Assembly (NCBI RefSeq): GCF_024679245.1
Contig: NC_090177.1
Location: forward strand, 41,984,518-42,048,517
Origin: Pseudorasbora parva
Taxonomy: Eukaryota; Chordata; Actinopteri; Cypriniformes; Gobionidae
Length of the DNA stretch: 64,000 nt
Reading direction: 5' to 3'
Shown: piece after piece, positions 46,114 to 57,589 of the stretch
Position numbering within the stretch: the stretch's first letter is position 1
How the letters are laid out: each line of letters begins with the position of its first letter
Translations under genes and position numbers: made by a program
The notes under the pieces: generated by a model
Databases searched by the model: none
What the model saw: only the letters and a program-made list of their open reading frames with translations
Told to the model about the DNA's origin: nothing

Positions 46114-48208
46114 CACTGTAACAAATTGCTGTAGTTTTTACAGCAAAATTTTACAGAATATTACTGTTTAAGCATTTTACAAGATGCAGCTGTAATTCGC
46201 AATGCATTATGGGTTAATAATTGTTTTACAGTTGTTAACTGTATATTTCCATGTCAACTGTAATTCATTTACAAGAAGGAGGTGTTTCTGTAGCTTATGC
46301 GTTTTCACAATAACTTACTGTGCTGTGGCATTATGGGATAGCGCGGGCATCGTTCAAATTTGAAATCCATGTTGACTGGAGCAGCGCGCAACCATTGAAG
46401 ATTAGAGGCATTATTCATAATTCCTGGTAAGTTCTAGAAGTATACTCTTTTATATTTATTTAATTTAATGTATAAGCAATATCATGTCACAATATCTTGC
46501 TAACACGACATTTAGAAGTTACATGTAAAAGTTGTCAACGTCAGTATGTTTCCCCATACATAACGTTTGGTTAGAAATGTAACGTCGTCTAACTTTAAGA
46601 TTTTTCTTTCAGGCGCGAGGCTTTTTGACTCGGTAGCCCCATGGTGAGACGAAGACGAAAACAAACAAGGTAAACGCATCGACGAAAACAACATTAATAG
46701 ACATTATATAATATTATTTAACATGGATGAATAGGCTACCGCAGTTTATGGTTTCATTTCGCTATGTATTTAGTTAAGTGAACTTCTTGTCGAGAGAGCA
46801 CTCGTTCTCATATCATTTCAAATGAGAGGAGACAAAATGACGTGCGATAAGCTTCAGCTGACTACAAACATAAGAAAATGCGATCAAAGCATGATTAAAT
46901 AATGCATTTTCTCATTTCGCCAGTTTAATATTCTTATTGAGAACATTTAAAGTAGTGTTTAACTACATTTTAAAGTAAAACCCTATGCAAACGACTGTCA
47001 TATCTATCTTTTGAAATAACTGACGAACAGCAAAATATGTGAAATTTCTACTTGGTTGTTCCCTTGTGTTAACTGTCCCATATCGATCTCAAATTAAAAC
47101 CTACATGTAAATGAGAAATTGTGTCTGCACCATAGCAATAACATTCTGCTTCTACTCTATGCTATGTATCACTGTAACTAAACTGTATAATAATAAACAT
47201 TATGCATTTTTTGGGAGTGTATTTTGAGCTCATAATAGAAATGCATTAAAAAATTCACACTATCTTTTTATTTGTTTTAGGTGCAAAGATGAAGTGGAGA
47301 AAAGCTTGACATTACACATTTCTGAAACTTATATAGGTAGGCAATTGCAAATTATTATTAATTCTATTGTAAATCATTTGATAAGCTATTGTATTTTACA
47401 TTACATTTTATATTGAAATACTACTGTTATATTGTAGGTTACATTATTGCTTTTATTTATTCATTTCAGGTAAACCCCGCAGATGATGGCTATTCAAGGG
47501 TCAGGTGGTTGTGACTTCACATGTGACTTCCTCAGCTTTGTGGCTGGATTTATTTCAACTTCAGTCTGGTGTCCCGGGAGCAGGCATCTTTTGCACACTT
47601 GAATCTTTTTCAAAGGTAACATGCTTTACTTGACTACTTTTATTTCTAAAAAAGGTTACTTGGTTTGATTACTGGTACATTTAAATGTGTGTACTGTACG
47701 ATAAACAGTTAGATCCCCCAAAAAATTAAATTCTGTCATTAATTACTCTCTCTCATGTCATTCCAAACCCGTAAGACTTTTGTTCATCTTCAGAACAAAA
47801 ATTAAGATATTTTTTGATGAAATGTGAGATCTTTCTCTCCCTCCATTAATAGTCAATAACTATCCCTTTCAAACTTTAGAAAGATGTGACTTCATCGGTT
47901 AAACCTTAATTTTATGAAGCGATGTAAGTGTACGTTTATTTGTGTATAAAAACATAATTTACCACTTTAAATTCATGTAACAACGTCCGCTCTCGTGTCA
48001 ACACAACACGCATGCGTTGAGGTGCTCTCGTGAACATGCGTTGGAAAATAATATTTTGTATAATATTTTATTTTTGCACAAACAACTCGATTTGCTTAAT
48101 AAAATTCAGGCTAAACCACTGAAGTTATGGATTACTTTAATGATGTCTTAACTAACTTTCTGGACCTTGAAAGTGGTAGTTGTGTAGACTGTCAGTGGAG
48201 GGACATTA

Positions 48209-49480
48209 CACAGTAAAATCCCCAGTGTTAAATCAACACTGCTCAGAGTGTATTTGGTCCCACTCCACAGAGAGTTAAAATAACACTGAAGCTGTGTTAA
48301 AGTTAATGAGATAATTAAGAGATGAATTAAGTGGTGATTGAACCATTAGTGATGAACACCTGATGATAACGAGCATAATCACTGAAGGAAAGAGAATCAC
48401 AAGATCTACAACTGACTTCAGCCACAGCTTTAGATGAAATCAACTGAAGATAAAAGAAGACATTAAATCTCTGAAGATCTCAGCAGAGGATTAAACAACT
48501 GCACAGTTATTCCTGTCATACTGTTCGTCTACATAAGCTCTTATTGAGAATTAACAGGTTTAGATGTTGATGTTTTATGGAAAATGTTTGGTCACCATTA
48601 TGCTGATCACTGTTTCCTTTAGTTGGGCAGTTTGACTTGGCTTTTGAAGAGCAGTGTTGCTAACAGTGTTTTGTACACTTACTTAGTTAAAATGGAATCC
48701 AGAAGCAAATCAGTTCATATGATTTTCATAATGAAATGGAGTGATTTACTAATCTCATCAGTGACCAAATGTGTGAGTGTATATATATATTTGCCACGGG
48801 TCAGATTTTGAATTTAGATTTTTTTTTTTTTTTCAAAAGTTACAGAACCAATTATTTTAACAAGACATCAAGAATCAGCATATGATTCTCAACAATGGTG
48901 ATATGCTTCATGCTGCAATGCATGCTAGGAGCCATTAGTTTTATAATTGGTCGGCTCCCAGAAATGCATTGTGGCAAGATTTTCACATTGATGATCAATT
49001 TACTTGAAAACAAACAACTTCTTTTGTTCAGTATAAGATTGGTGAGCTTGATCTTTAAAACTTGACAACAAACTGTATGATGCATGACACAAGATCACAT
49101 TTCTTTGCAAAAAAATGTGTTTTGGCAAAACACTGTTACAAAGATTGAAATGTTAATTTAAAGTCAAACTGCTCAACTAAATGAAACACTAATCACCACA
49201 ATGGTGACCAAATGATTTCCATAAAACATCAGTATCTAAACCTCTGTTCATTCTCAATAAAAACATATGTAGAAGTACAGTATGACAAAAGTAATTGTGG
49301 AGTTGTTTAATCCTCCTTTAGAGATTTGATGTCTTCTTTTATCTTCAGTTGATTTCATCTAAGGCTATGGCTGAAGTCAGTTGTAGATCTTGTGTTTCTC
49401 TGTCCTTGAGTGATTCTGCTCGTTACCATCATATGTATGGGACCAAATACACTCTGAGCAGTGACTCTCAATGCTGTAAA
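48209..49480. mobile_element. Foldback element of the shared-arm family
   Basis: The left arm has CAGAGTGTATTTGGTCCC near 48250; the right arm has GGGACCAAATACACTCTG near 49440. The shared ~200-bp module (AAGTTAATGAGATAATTAAG ... GATCTCAGCAGAGGATTAAA) lies at 48300-48500 and inverted at 49290-49430. The left end starts CACAGTAAAATCCCCAGTG after TA. The right end is unclear. Confidence 0.7.
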
Positions 49481-50053
49481 CATACAGAGAGCCCTATCAG
49501 CTGGCAGTGTTATTTAAGGTTAAAAATAACTTAAATTACATATAATGCTTTTTTATTATAGCAATAACAAGTCTCTGGAAATAATTTATTTAAATGGGAC
49601 TCATAAGTCTATAATGTGACTCGCTGGTTGTACATTAGTTATTAACTTTATAACGGGACTTTTAATCCTGTTATTATCAAAGTCGATTTCAGTCATCCAG
49701 ATTTTCCTCTCGTCTCGTGAATGGAAAATGAGATTTCTTCATCGAGTATCAATCTTACAAACTCGAAGAAATATTAATTTGTTTGATCAGGACAAATAAT
49801 ACTTCGTAAGTGTGTACAATTTGTATTACTGAAATAGTAACACAAAAATCAAGCTTAATTTGTAGCTAAGATCTTACGTCATCAGTGACTTCAAATCTAT
49901 GAGTCAAACTTAATTCGTACTATTCCCGTAAACAGGAATGGTCAAGACAACCTTTAAATGCAGTTTGATTGCGAAATAGGATACTTGCTTTGAGTGGTCT
50001 TATGTGTGTGGCCTGTTGCAGTTTCTCAGTCTCTTTAAGGCAGTGAAGCTCGG

Positions 50054-51933
50054 ATGGAGTTCTTGGAGGAGTTTTCCGGGCGCGATTGCTGGTCGTGTCT
50101 CTTGGGCAGGTTTGCCCATCTCTCCTTGCCCGCTCTCGTGCTCAATCGGTCATCTCTTTTAAAAGAAAACAAACACAACCCTAAGTATTTATTCGATACA
50201 GTGGCTAAATTATCAAAAAATAAAGCTTCAGCTTCTGATGTTTGTAAACAACACAGCAGTAATGACTTTATGAACTTCTTTACTAGTAAGATTGATAATA
50301 TTAGGAATAAAATTATAACCATGCAGCCGTCTATTACAGTATCACTTCAGACAGAGCACTGCAGGGTCACTGAGGAAAAATTACACTCATTCACTGCTAT
50401 AGGAGGAGAAGAACTGGCTAAACTTGTAAAATCATCAAAATCAACAACATGTATGCTTGACCCTATACCGACTAGGCTATTAAAAGAGATACTTCCAGAG
50501 GTCATAGATCCTCTGCTTAATATCATTAATTCATCTTTGACATTAGGATATGTACCGAAAACTTTTAAGTTGGCTATAATTAAACCACTTATTAAAAAAA
50601 CGCAACTTGATCCTAAAGAATTAGTCAATTACAGGCCAATCTCGAATCTACCGTTTCTATCAAAAATACTAGAAAAGGCAGTGTCTTCACAATTATGTTC
50701 TTTTTTAGAAAGAAATGGTATATGTGAGGATTTCCAGTCAGGATTTAGACCGTATCATAGCACTGAGACTGCTCTAATTAGAGTTACAAATGATTTACTC
50801 TTATCATCTGATCGTGGTTGTATCTCTCTATTAGTGTTACTCGATCTTAGCGCTGCATTTGATACTATCGATCACAATATTCTTCTGAATAGAATCGAAA
50901 ATTATGTTGGCGTTAGTGGAACTGCTTTGGCATGGTTTAAATCGTACTTATCTGACCGTTATCAGTTTGTAGCAGTAAATGAAGAGATGTCACACCGATC
51001 ACAAGTTCAGTATGGGGTACCGCAAGGCTCAGTGTTAGGACCGTTGCTTTTCACCCTGTATATGCTACCACTGGGAGATATCATTAAGAAGCATGGCGTT
51101 AGTTTTCATTGTTATGCTGACGATACTCAGCTCTATATTTCCTCACGCCCTGATGAAACCTACCAATTCACAAGATTAACAGAATGCATAGCTCATATAA
51201 AAAATTGGATGAATAGTAATTTTCTGCAACTTAATTCAGATAAAACTGAATTTTTAATTATTGGACAGAAAAGCTCCACAAGTAGTAACCGAGAATACTG
51301 TCTAACACTAGATGACTGCTCTGTCAAGCCCTCGCCGTCAGTGAGGAACCTGGGTGTGCTCTTTGATACCAATCTTTCATTTGAAAGCCACGTTTCTAGC
51401 ATCTTAAAAATATATCTAAATTACGGCACATGCTTTCATTGCAAAATGCTGAACAGTTAGTACATGCGTTCATGAGCTCAAGGCTAGATTATTGTAATGC
51501 TCTACTGGGTGGTTGCCCTGCTCGCTTAATAAACAAACTCCAGCTAGTCCAAAACGCAGCAGCTCGAGTTCTTACTAGAACCAGGAAGTATGATCATATT
51601 AGTCCAGTTCTGTCAACACTGCACTGGCTCCCTATTAAACATCGCATACATTTTAAAATCTTGCTTATTACTTACAAAGCACTAAATAGTTTAGCTCCCC
51701 GGTACTTAAGCGAGCTCTTAACGCATTATACCCCATCACGTCGATTGCGGTCTCAAAACTCTGGCCAGTTGATAATACCTAGAATATCTAAATCAACTGC
51801 AGGCGGTCGATCATTTTCCTATTTAGCTCCTAAATTGTGGAATAGTCTTCCTAGCATTGTTCGGGAAGCAGACACACTCTGTCAGTTTAAATCTAGACTA
51901 AAAACACATCTCTTTACTATGGCATACACATAG
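50054..51933 (+). pseudogene. L2-type LINE reverse transcriptase, frameshifted
   Basis: Frame 1 (50054-51460) holds the reverse transcriptase: LVNYRPISNLPFLSKILEKA, FQSGFRPYHSTETAL, LLDLSAAFDTIDHNILL, QYGVPQGSVLGPLLFTLY and the catalytic YADD at 51113-51124. Frame 2 (51430-51933) continues with the C-terminal part (HAFMSSRLDYCNALLGGCPA, then LHWLPIKHRI and SRLKTHLF). A small indel near 51415 separates them. The upstream AP endonuclease is missing: the recognisable part starts near LLKENKHNPKYLFDTV, so the copy is 5'-truncated. Otherwise reading frames are well kept, implying recent insertion. Confidence 0.9.
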
Positions 51934-52808
51934 AACATTTTTAACTTTCATTATTCAATTCAATTGACTGATTGTTAGGCTGCATTAACTAGGTCAGCCG
52001 GAACCGGGAACACTTCCCATAACACCTGATGTACTCGTTACATCATAAAAAGAGTGACATCTACGCTAATGTTAGTCTCTCTGTTTATCCCGAGGTTTAT
52101 CCCGGATCTGTGCCCTGTCCGGATCGGATGGTGGACCTGCCTGGACATGACCAACGCATCCTGGAGTGTCTGCTGAGCCGTGTCAAATGGTGTCTCCTCC
52201 GAATTTGCCTCACTGGCACGACATGCTCAAAACCCGTCTTCGGCGCAATAATTCCGATCTTTCATGTATTCATACTCTTGTGTAATTGACGCCCCATCCT
52301 AAATAAATCTGTCTCTTCCGTGATACCCTGAAAATTTTGAATAATCCGATCTAATATGATTTCCGACCTGTAAGGTTGCCAGAATAATAATCTTACACGG
52401 TGTGTTAATAGGCCAGAGGAGAACTGGCACCCCGACTGAGTCTGGTTTCTCCCAAGGTTTATTTTTCTCCATCATGCCCCGATGGAGTTTTGGTTCCTTG
52501 CCACTGTCGCCTTTGGCTTGGCTTGCTCAGTTGGGGACACTAAAAATATGATTAAAGTTATTCAACTTATTATACAAATAAAATATATGAATTAGGTCTT
52601 ATTTAATTCTATAAACTATAATACTGATCTGCCAACATTGTCGCTATATGATAAATTAAAATAAGCTGATAACATCACTGTTTTCTCCAGTACGACTGTA
52701 CAGCCAAATCTAATTTTGTCGCAATATTATCCTGTTTGACACTGTGAAGCTGCTTTGACACAATCGTGATTGTAAAAGCGCTATATAAATAAAGTTGATT
52801 GATTGAAA
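51934..52808 (+). mobile_element. L2 LINE 3' UTR and tail
   Basis: Non-coding, ending with AAATAAAGTTGATTGATTGA. The last ~470 bp is nearly identical to 19821-20302. Residual CACTGTAA-element sequence resumes after the tail. Confidence 0.88.
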
Positions 52809-53007
52809 TACTTGTTTTAAAATGAAAACTGTTTGAAGCAATCAGTTTTCCAAATGAAAAGTTACCTTTCATGGTATTATTACGGTAAAATACTGTAAAA
52901 AATGAGAGCTGGTTATAAACAGTAGAGGGCTGTAAATTAACAGTACATTGCTGGAACCACAGCTGCCAGTAGATTACCGTTATTTTACGGCACAATTTTT
53001 TACAGTG

Positions 53008-53440
53008 TGGCGTGTCTGTGACATAGACGTAATGGTTTTTATACCGTAAGCTGTATTTTCTATTACCCTACACTGCCCCTGCCCCTAAACCTAACCATCA
53101 CACACACACTGAATGATCCTGTGAATATGGCTGACTTAATAATCAATGCACACTAAGCTGTACTGTTTACCAAAACTTGCTGCAAACATCTGTATAGTAA
53201 AACTGTTGTGTATCCGCTTAAGCCATTCAAAATTGACACAGATAGAAGTTCTAGGGGGACAGAGTTCCAGTTGGAGAAAAAATGGTTAGGTTTACTTTTT
53301 TTTTGTGGAAATTAATTAAAATATTTTAGCCACTCAATAGTTTACAATATAATAACCATATAAACATTAACATATCCTAATGTATAATAATAAAAACTTG
53401 AATATTCTGTGATAATGGCTGTGATAATCAACTTTTGTGA
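53008..53440. other. Spacer with a short dispersed repeat
   Basis: 53050-53105 carries CCCTACACTGCCCCTGCCCC then TAAACCTAACCATCACA, which recurs in near-identical form at 61913-61950. No gene. Confidence 0.5.
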
Positions 53441-53493
53441 TTGGCCAATACAGGCAGACTGCAGCCGATTGAAATAATTATCCATTTAATTCT

Positions 53494-53994
53494 GTGCGCA
53501 TTTTATTCGGATTATTCCTTTCCGTTTTCACCGAAAGCGGCCAGGCTCGCGAGCCCTGTGGATCTGGTCCCGCGTCTGTTGAGGCAGCGCGGCGGCGTAG
53601 ATCCTGGGGCTCACAACTGGATCTCGCTACAGGAGGCGGGCATGCTGAGGCATCTTCCGACTCCTCGTCCGAAGATTCAGACGCTCTTTGTGCGCGTCCG
53701 ATTCCTCAGAATCAGACGGCTCGAGCATCGGGTTCTCCGCCTTGGGGGAAGAAGCCGCAGCGCGGGCTTCCTCACGAGGCAGAGAACCCGATGCTCGAGC
53801 CATCTGATTCTGAGGAATCGGACGCGCACAGCATTGAGGCTGTTGAAGCGTTAAGCCATGAAATACGCTACTTCATTCATAGAATAAAGGCGCGCTGGCA
53901 GCTCTCGAGGGGGTTGTCTATAGCTGGCCAATGTTCTCATTCCTCGTGTGGAAACCCACGCTGTGGCTCTTTTCCCCCGGGGGTGGAGAATTAG
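53494..53994 (+). pseudogene. Putative DIRS ORF1 (gag-like) remnant
   Basis: 166 codons with serine/acidic clusters (SSDSSSEDSDA, SDSEESDAHSIE) and a basic segment (EIRYFIHRIKARWQ). Position before the RT remnant suits DIRS ORF1. It contains an inverted repeat (53690-53737 with 53782-53829) that overlaps the acidic repeats. The family match is weak; the call rests mainly on context. Confidence 0.45.
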
Positions 53995-54179
53995 ATGCTT
54001 GAGCAGTCCGATTCGGAGGAATTAGACGTGCTCAGTATCGAGTTAGCGAAGTAAATGAGAGCTTGCGCTTCATAATGCAAGGCTTAATCGCGCGTTGCAG
54101 AGGCGTCCTATAATAGATCTGAGGTACTTGTATCGGTCTCTGAGGAGATTCAGGTTCAAGATGCTCACTATTCCATCAT

Positions 54180-54660
54180 GAGTCAGAGGCAGTTTGAGGA
54201 CTGGTTTGTCATGATAGATCTAAAGGACACATACTTCCAAATCCCTTTCCTCCCTGCCCACAGGAAGTTCCTGAGGTTCGCTTTTGGGGGCAGAGCGTGC
54301 CAGTATCGGGTTCTTCTTTTGGCAGCCGCACTGTGAAGCAGTTCCAAGGACTGCTGGGTCTCATGGCAGCAGCGTCCAACGTGTTCCGTTCGGCCTGCTA
54401 TACATGAGGCCCCTCCAGTGGTGGCTGGGGACCAGGGGGTTCTCCTCGAGGGAAAAACTTTTCCATATGATTAGGTTAACGTGCAAGCCTTCGTTCCCTT
54501 GTCATATGGAAAAATCCCAGGTTCCTGTCCCAAGGGCCAGTCTTAGGAGCGTCATGTTGCAGGAAGATCCTTTCAACAGACGCCTCCCTCACGGGCTGAG
54601 GCGCGGCCATGGAAGGCCGGTTTATGAGAGGTCTGTGGGGGCCCCAGCATTCCTCCTAGC
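54180..54660 (+). pseudogene. DIRS reverse transcriptase remnant
   Basis: 54190-54310 reads FVMIDLKDTYFQIPFLPAHR, then KFLRFAFGG and QYRVL, the first catalytic block (VIDLKDAYFHI-type) of DIRS reverse transcriptases. The following segment jumps straight to KQFQGLLGLMAAASNV, skipping the region that should hold the YxDD site. An internal deletion and stops follow. Confidence 0.75.
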
Positions 54661-54671
54661 ACATAAATTGC

Positions 54672-55208
54672 TTGGAAATGTTGACGGTTTACAAAGCTCT
54701 GAGGAGCTTTCTCCCGGACCTCCACGGCCACCATGTCCTGGTACGATCCGACAACATGTCAGTAGTATCGTATCTAAATCACCAGGGGGGTCTGAGGTCG
54801 CGCCCACTATGCAGGTTGGCGCATCAGATCCTCCTGTGGTCCCAGGGGATACCGTCGTCTCTTAGAGCGATGTACGTCCCAGGGGACCAGAACCAGGGAG
54901 CGGACGTCCTGTCGAGGCAGGGGCTGAGGCCCGGGGAGTGGCGACTCCACCCCGAGGTGGTGGAGGCCATGTGCGAGAGGTTCGGCCCTGTGGAAGTTGA
55001 TCTGTTTGCATCTCTAGAAACGACCCACTACCCGCTGTGGTTCGCCCTCAGGCACCCGGCTCCGCTGGGGCTGGATGCCATGACACAGACGTGGCCGAGG
55101 CGGCGTCTGTACGCATTTCCCCCAATCGTTCTGCTCCCGGGAGTTCTAGAGCGAGTCTGCCGAGAGTGCATCAGCCTCCTATTAGTAGCACCCCGGTGGC
55201 CGTCCTGA
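54672..55208 (+). CDS. DIRS RNase H and methyltransferase-like region
   Basis: 178 codons. RNase H: VLVRSDNMSVVSYLNHQGG, then YVPGDQNQGADVLSRQ. It continues with PVEVDLFASLETTHYPLWF and LYAFPPIVLLPGVL, ending LLVAPRWPS, the region described in DIRS elements as methyltransferase-like. The 3' part overlaps the recombinase ORF in another frame, which is usual for DIRS. The frame is open, but the RT domain that should precede it is broken. Confidence 0.8.
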   Translation: MEMLTVYKALRSFLPDLHGHHVLVRSDNMSVVSYLNHQGGLRSRPLCRLAHQILLWSQGIPSSLRAMYVPGDQNQGADVLSRQGLRPGEWRLHPEVVEAMCERFGPVEVDLFASLETTHYPLWFALRHPAPLGLDAMTQTWPRRRLYAFPPIVLLPGVLERVCRECISLLLVAPRWPS

Positions 55209-56361
55209 GCTTGGTTCTCCGACATTGTGGCACTACTAGAGCGCCTCCCATGGCAGGTCCCTCTGAGGAGGGATCTGCAGTCTCAGACAGGGGGAATGAT
55301 ATTCCACCCCAGGCCAGAGCTGTGGGACCTCTGGGTCTGGCCCTTGAGGGTGCTCGGTACCTAGAGGATGGCCTGCCACAAGAGGTCATAGAGACCATTC
55401 TCAGCTCTAGGGATCCCTTTACGAGGAAACTGTATAGCCTTAAGTGGAATGTCTTCAATAGCTGGTGTAGAGAACGGAGGGTGGACCCAGTTATTTGCGC
55501 AGTGGCCTCAGTGCTGGAGTTCCTCCAAGATCGTTTCTCCGCCGGTCTGACCCCATCCACTCTGAAGGTGTATGTGGTTGCCATAGGGGCTTTCCTCTCG
55601 CCTTTATATGGGGGCCCGCTGGGCAGACGCCACATGGTAGTACGGTTCCTCCGTGGGGCTAGGAGGTTGAGGCCTGCGGCTCATCCCAGAGTCTCTGCCT
55701 GGGATCTGGCGGTGGTTCTCGAAGGGCTGGTTGAGGCCCCCTTCGAACCATTGGAGTCGGCCGAGGCGAGAAGTCTGACCCTCAAGGTAGCTTTTCTCCT
55801 CGCTATCACTTCTCTGAGGAGAGTGGGGGACCTCCAGGCCTTGGCGGTCACGCCAACCTGCCTGGAGTTTGCCCCTGGCGGGATGAAAGCTATCTTGCAC
55901 CCCAGACCGGGCTATGTGCCCAAGGTTCTATTTACGGGGATGGGGTCAGTTTTTCTTGAGGCATTTCATCCTCCGCCTCACGTGACGGCAGAGGAAGCTA
56001 GGCTGCACCTGCTCTGCCCTGTTAGGGCATTGAGAATTTACTGGACAGGTCAGCTCATTGGAGGAAGTCGGACCAGCTTTTGGTGAGCTTTGGCCCCCCT
56101 AAGAAAGGGTTGCCTGCGGTGAGACAGACTATTAGTAACTGGATTGTTCTGGCTATAGCCACGGCTTATCGGGTGCACAATTTTCCTTCACCCATAGCCG
56201 TGAGGGCTTATTCTACAAGGGGCTTGGCCTCCTCGGTGGCCCTCCTTTCGGGAGCCTCACTTATTAAGATTAGAGCTAAGAAGGGCTAATCCACACACCT
56301 TTATTAGGTTTATAAGCTGGACCTCCTGGCTACGCCGGATGCTAGAGTGCTCGCATCCTGA
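55037..56361 (+). pseudogene. DIRS tyrosine recombinase with two compensating frameshifts
   Basis: First frame 55037-56086 (core-binding domain about 55380-55680; catalytic Arg in TSLRRVGDLQAL). The frame then shifts to 56080-56284 (ISNWIVLAIATAY, then AYSTRGLASS, with Tyr where the catalytic His is expected and Arg retained). It then returns to the original frame at about 56285 (ANPHTFIRFYKLDLL, catalytic Tyr codon at 56312-56314), with a stop at 56359. In intact elements the enzyme joins circular DNA to the genome. Frameshifts and the His-to-Tyr change make this copy inactive. Confidence 0.85.
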
Positions 56362-57589
56362 GTGTGCCTGGGTTCAGCTTCACACCAGGATGTGCATGGT
56401 TCGGTACGGCATTTGTTCCCCTAGTGTCGTCACTCGACGACGCAGTGTTGAGTTCCCTCGATAAAGGGAACGTCTCGGGTTACTATTGTAACCCTTGTTC
56501 CCTGAAAGGGAACGAGACACTACGTCTCGTTGCCGCACCTCACGCAGAGCGCTCGCTTCATCGCAAAAGGCTGTCGCTCGTATGTGACAGCGCCTTCTTA
56601 TAGCTTCCGCGTACGCCGTCACCTACTACGTCATGACGTTGCACTAATCGGATTGGTGGCTGATTTCATTCATACTTCAGAGCCGTTGCGCTGGGGGCGT
56701 TCCCCTAGTTTCATCACTCGACGACACAGTGTCTCGTTCCCTCTCAGGGAACAAGGGTTATTATAGTAACCCGAGACGTTACCGGATAACCTCAACTTTC
56801 AGTTCCGAGAACGGAGGTCACTTTTTAGGGAATGTAAGTAACCATGGCAACTCACTCTCTGAACATAACCTGCTTCGGAGACACTCATGATCCAGGAGCC
56901 CGTTCTTCGTACCTCGTACCTTAATACATCCGAGATGATTTGACAGATCGCAGATCTTTTAATCCTGATAACTGATCTATGGCTAATTTGGTTCTTCAAA
57001 CGAATTTGCAGAATGGATTAATATATCTGGATTAAATTGATCTGAGATCACTGCTCGTGCCTGTGTTCCCTGAAGAAGGCAGATGCATCGAGACTCGAAA
57101 CCACGATCCGCAATGCAGCGATTGGCTGGCGTCAAGACAACGTAATGACATCATATAATTAAAAAAGCCATCTGGCAAAAAACTTGTCAAAGAAAAAAAA
57201 AAGAACCTTTATAAGGAAACAGGCAAACGAACAAACCAACATAAAAGTTAGATAAATTAAATGTGCACTGTTTTGATTAAGATGATACCTAATGATTTAT
57301 ATTCACGATTTTATAATATTTGTACACACTTTACATTTTTATTTTAATGTTGTAATTTCATTTTTAATTCAATATGAAGCAGATTTGTTATGTTCAAATA
57401 TTAATTAAAGTTTCTTAACAGTCGAGATCAAATTATCTGCATCTATTGCGCTGCATTAAGCCACTCCCATTATATCCGTCATCACTCACATCAATGCACG
57501 ACAAGATGCATTTAATATAAAAATGTTTCTATGATAATTGGTATGAAAATAACATTGTGTTAGTTAAACAACTTTTACATTCAAACTGT

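Larger units (their letters stand above)
46114..53007. mobile_element. CACTGTAA-ended element with nested foldback and L2 LINE
   Basis: Left end CACTGTAACAAATTG. The right end read inverted is CACTGTAAAAAATTG. Sequence after the left end and before the right end is similar in style (ACAG, GCAGCTGT) but not a long match, so the pairing is tentative. Inside: exon-like short segments at 46.6-47.6 kb, a foldback at 48209-49480, unassigned AT-rich DNA, and the L2 LINE at 50.05-52.8 kb. Confidence 0.5.
53450..56790 (+). mobile_element. DIRS-type tyrosine-recombinase retrotransposon, damaged
   Basis: Order: acidic gag-like ORF (53494-53994), reverse-transcriptase remnant, RNase H plus methyltransferase-like ORF, overlapping tyrosine recombinase ORF, then the inverted terminal module (GTTCCCTGAAAGGGAACGAG near 56500 and its inverted counterpart near 56735). 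The left terminal repeat is not found, so it is 5'-truncated. The catalytic core of the reverse transcriptase is deleted. It cannot be autonomous. Confidence 0.85.
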
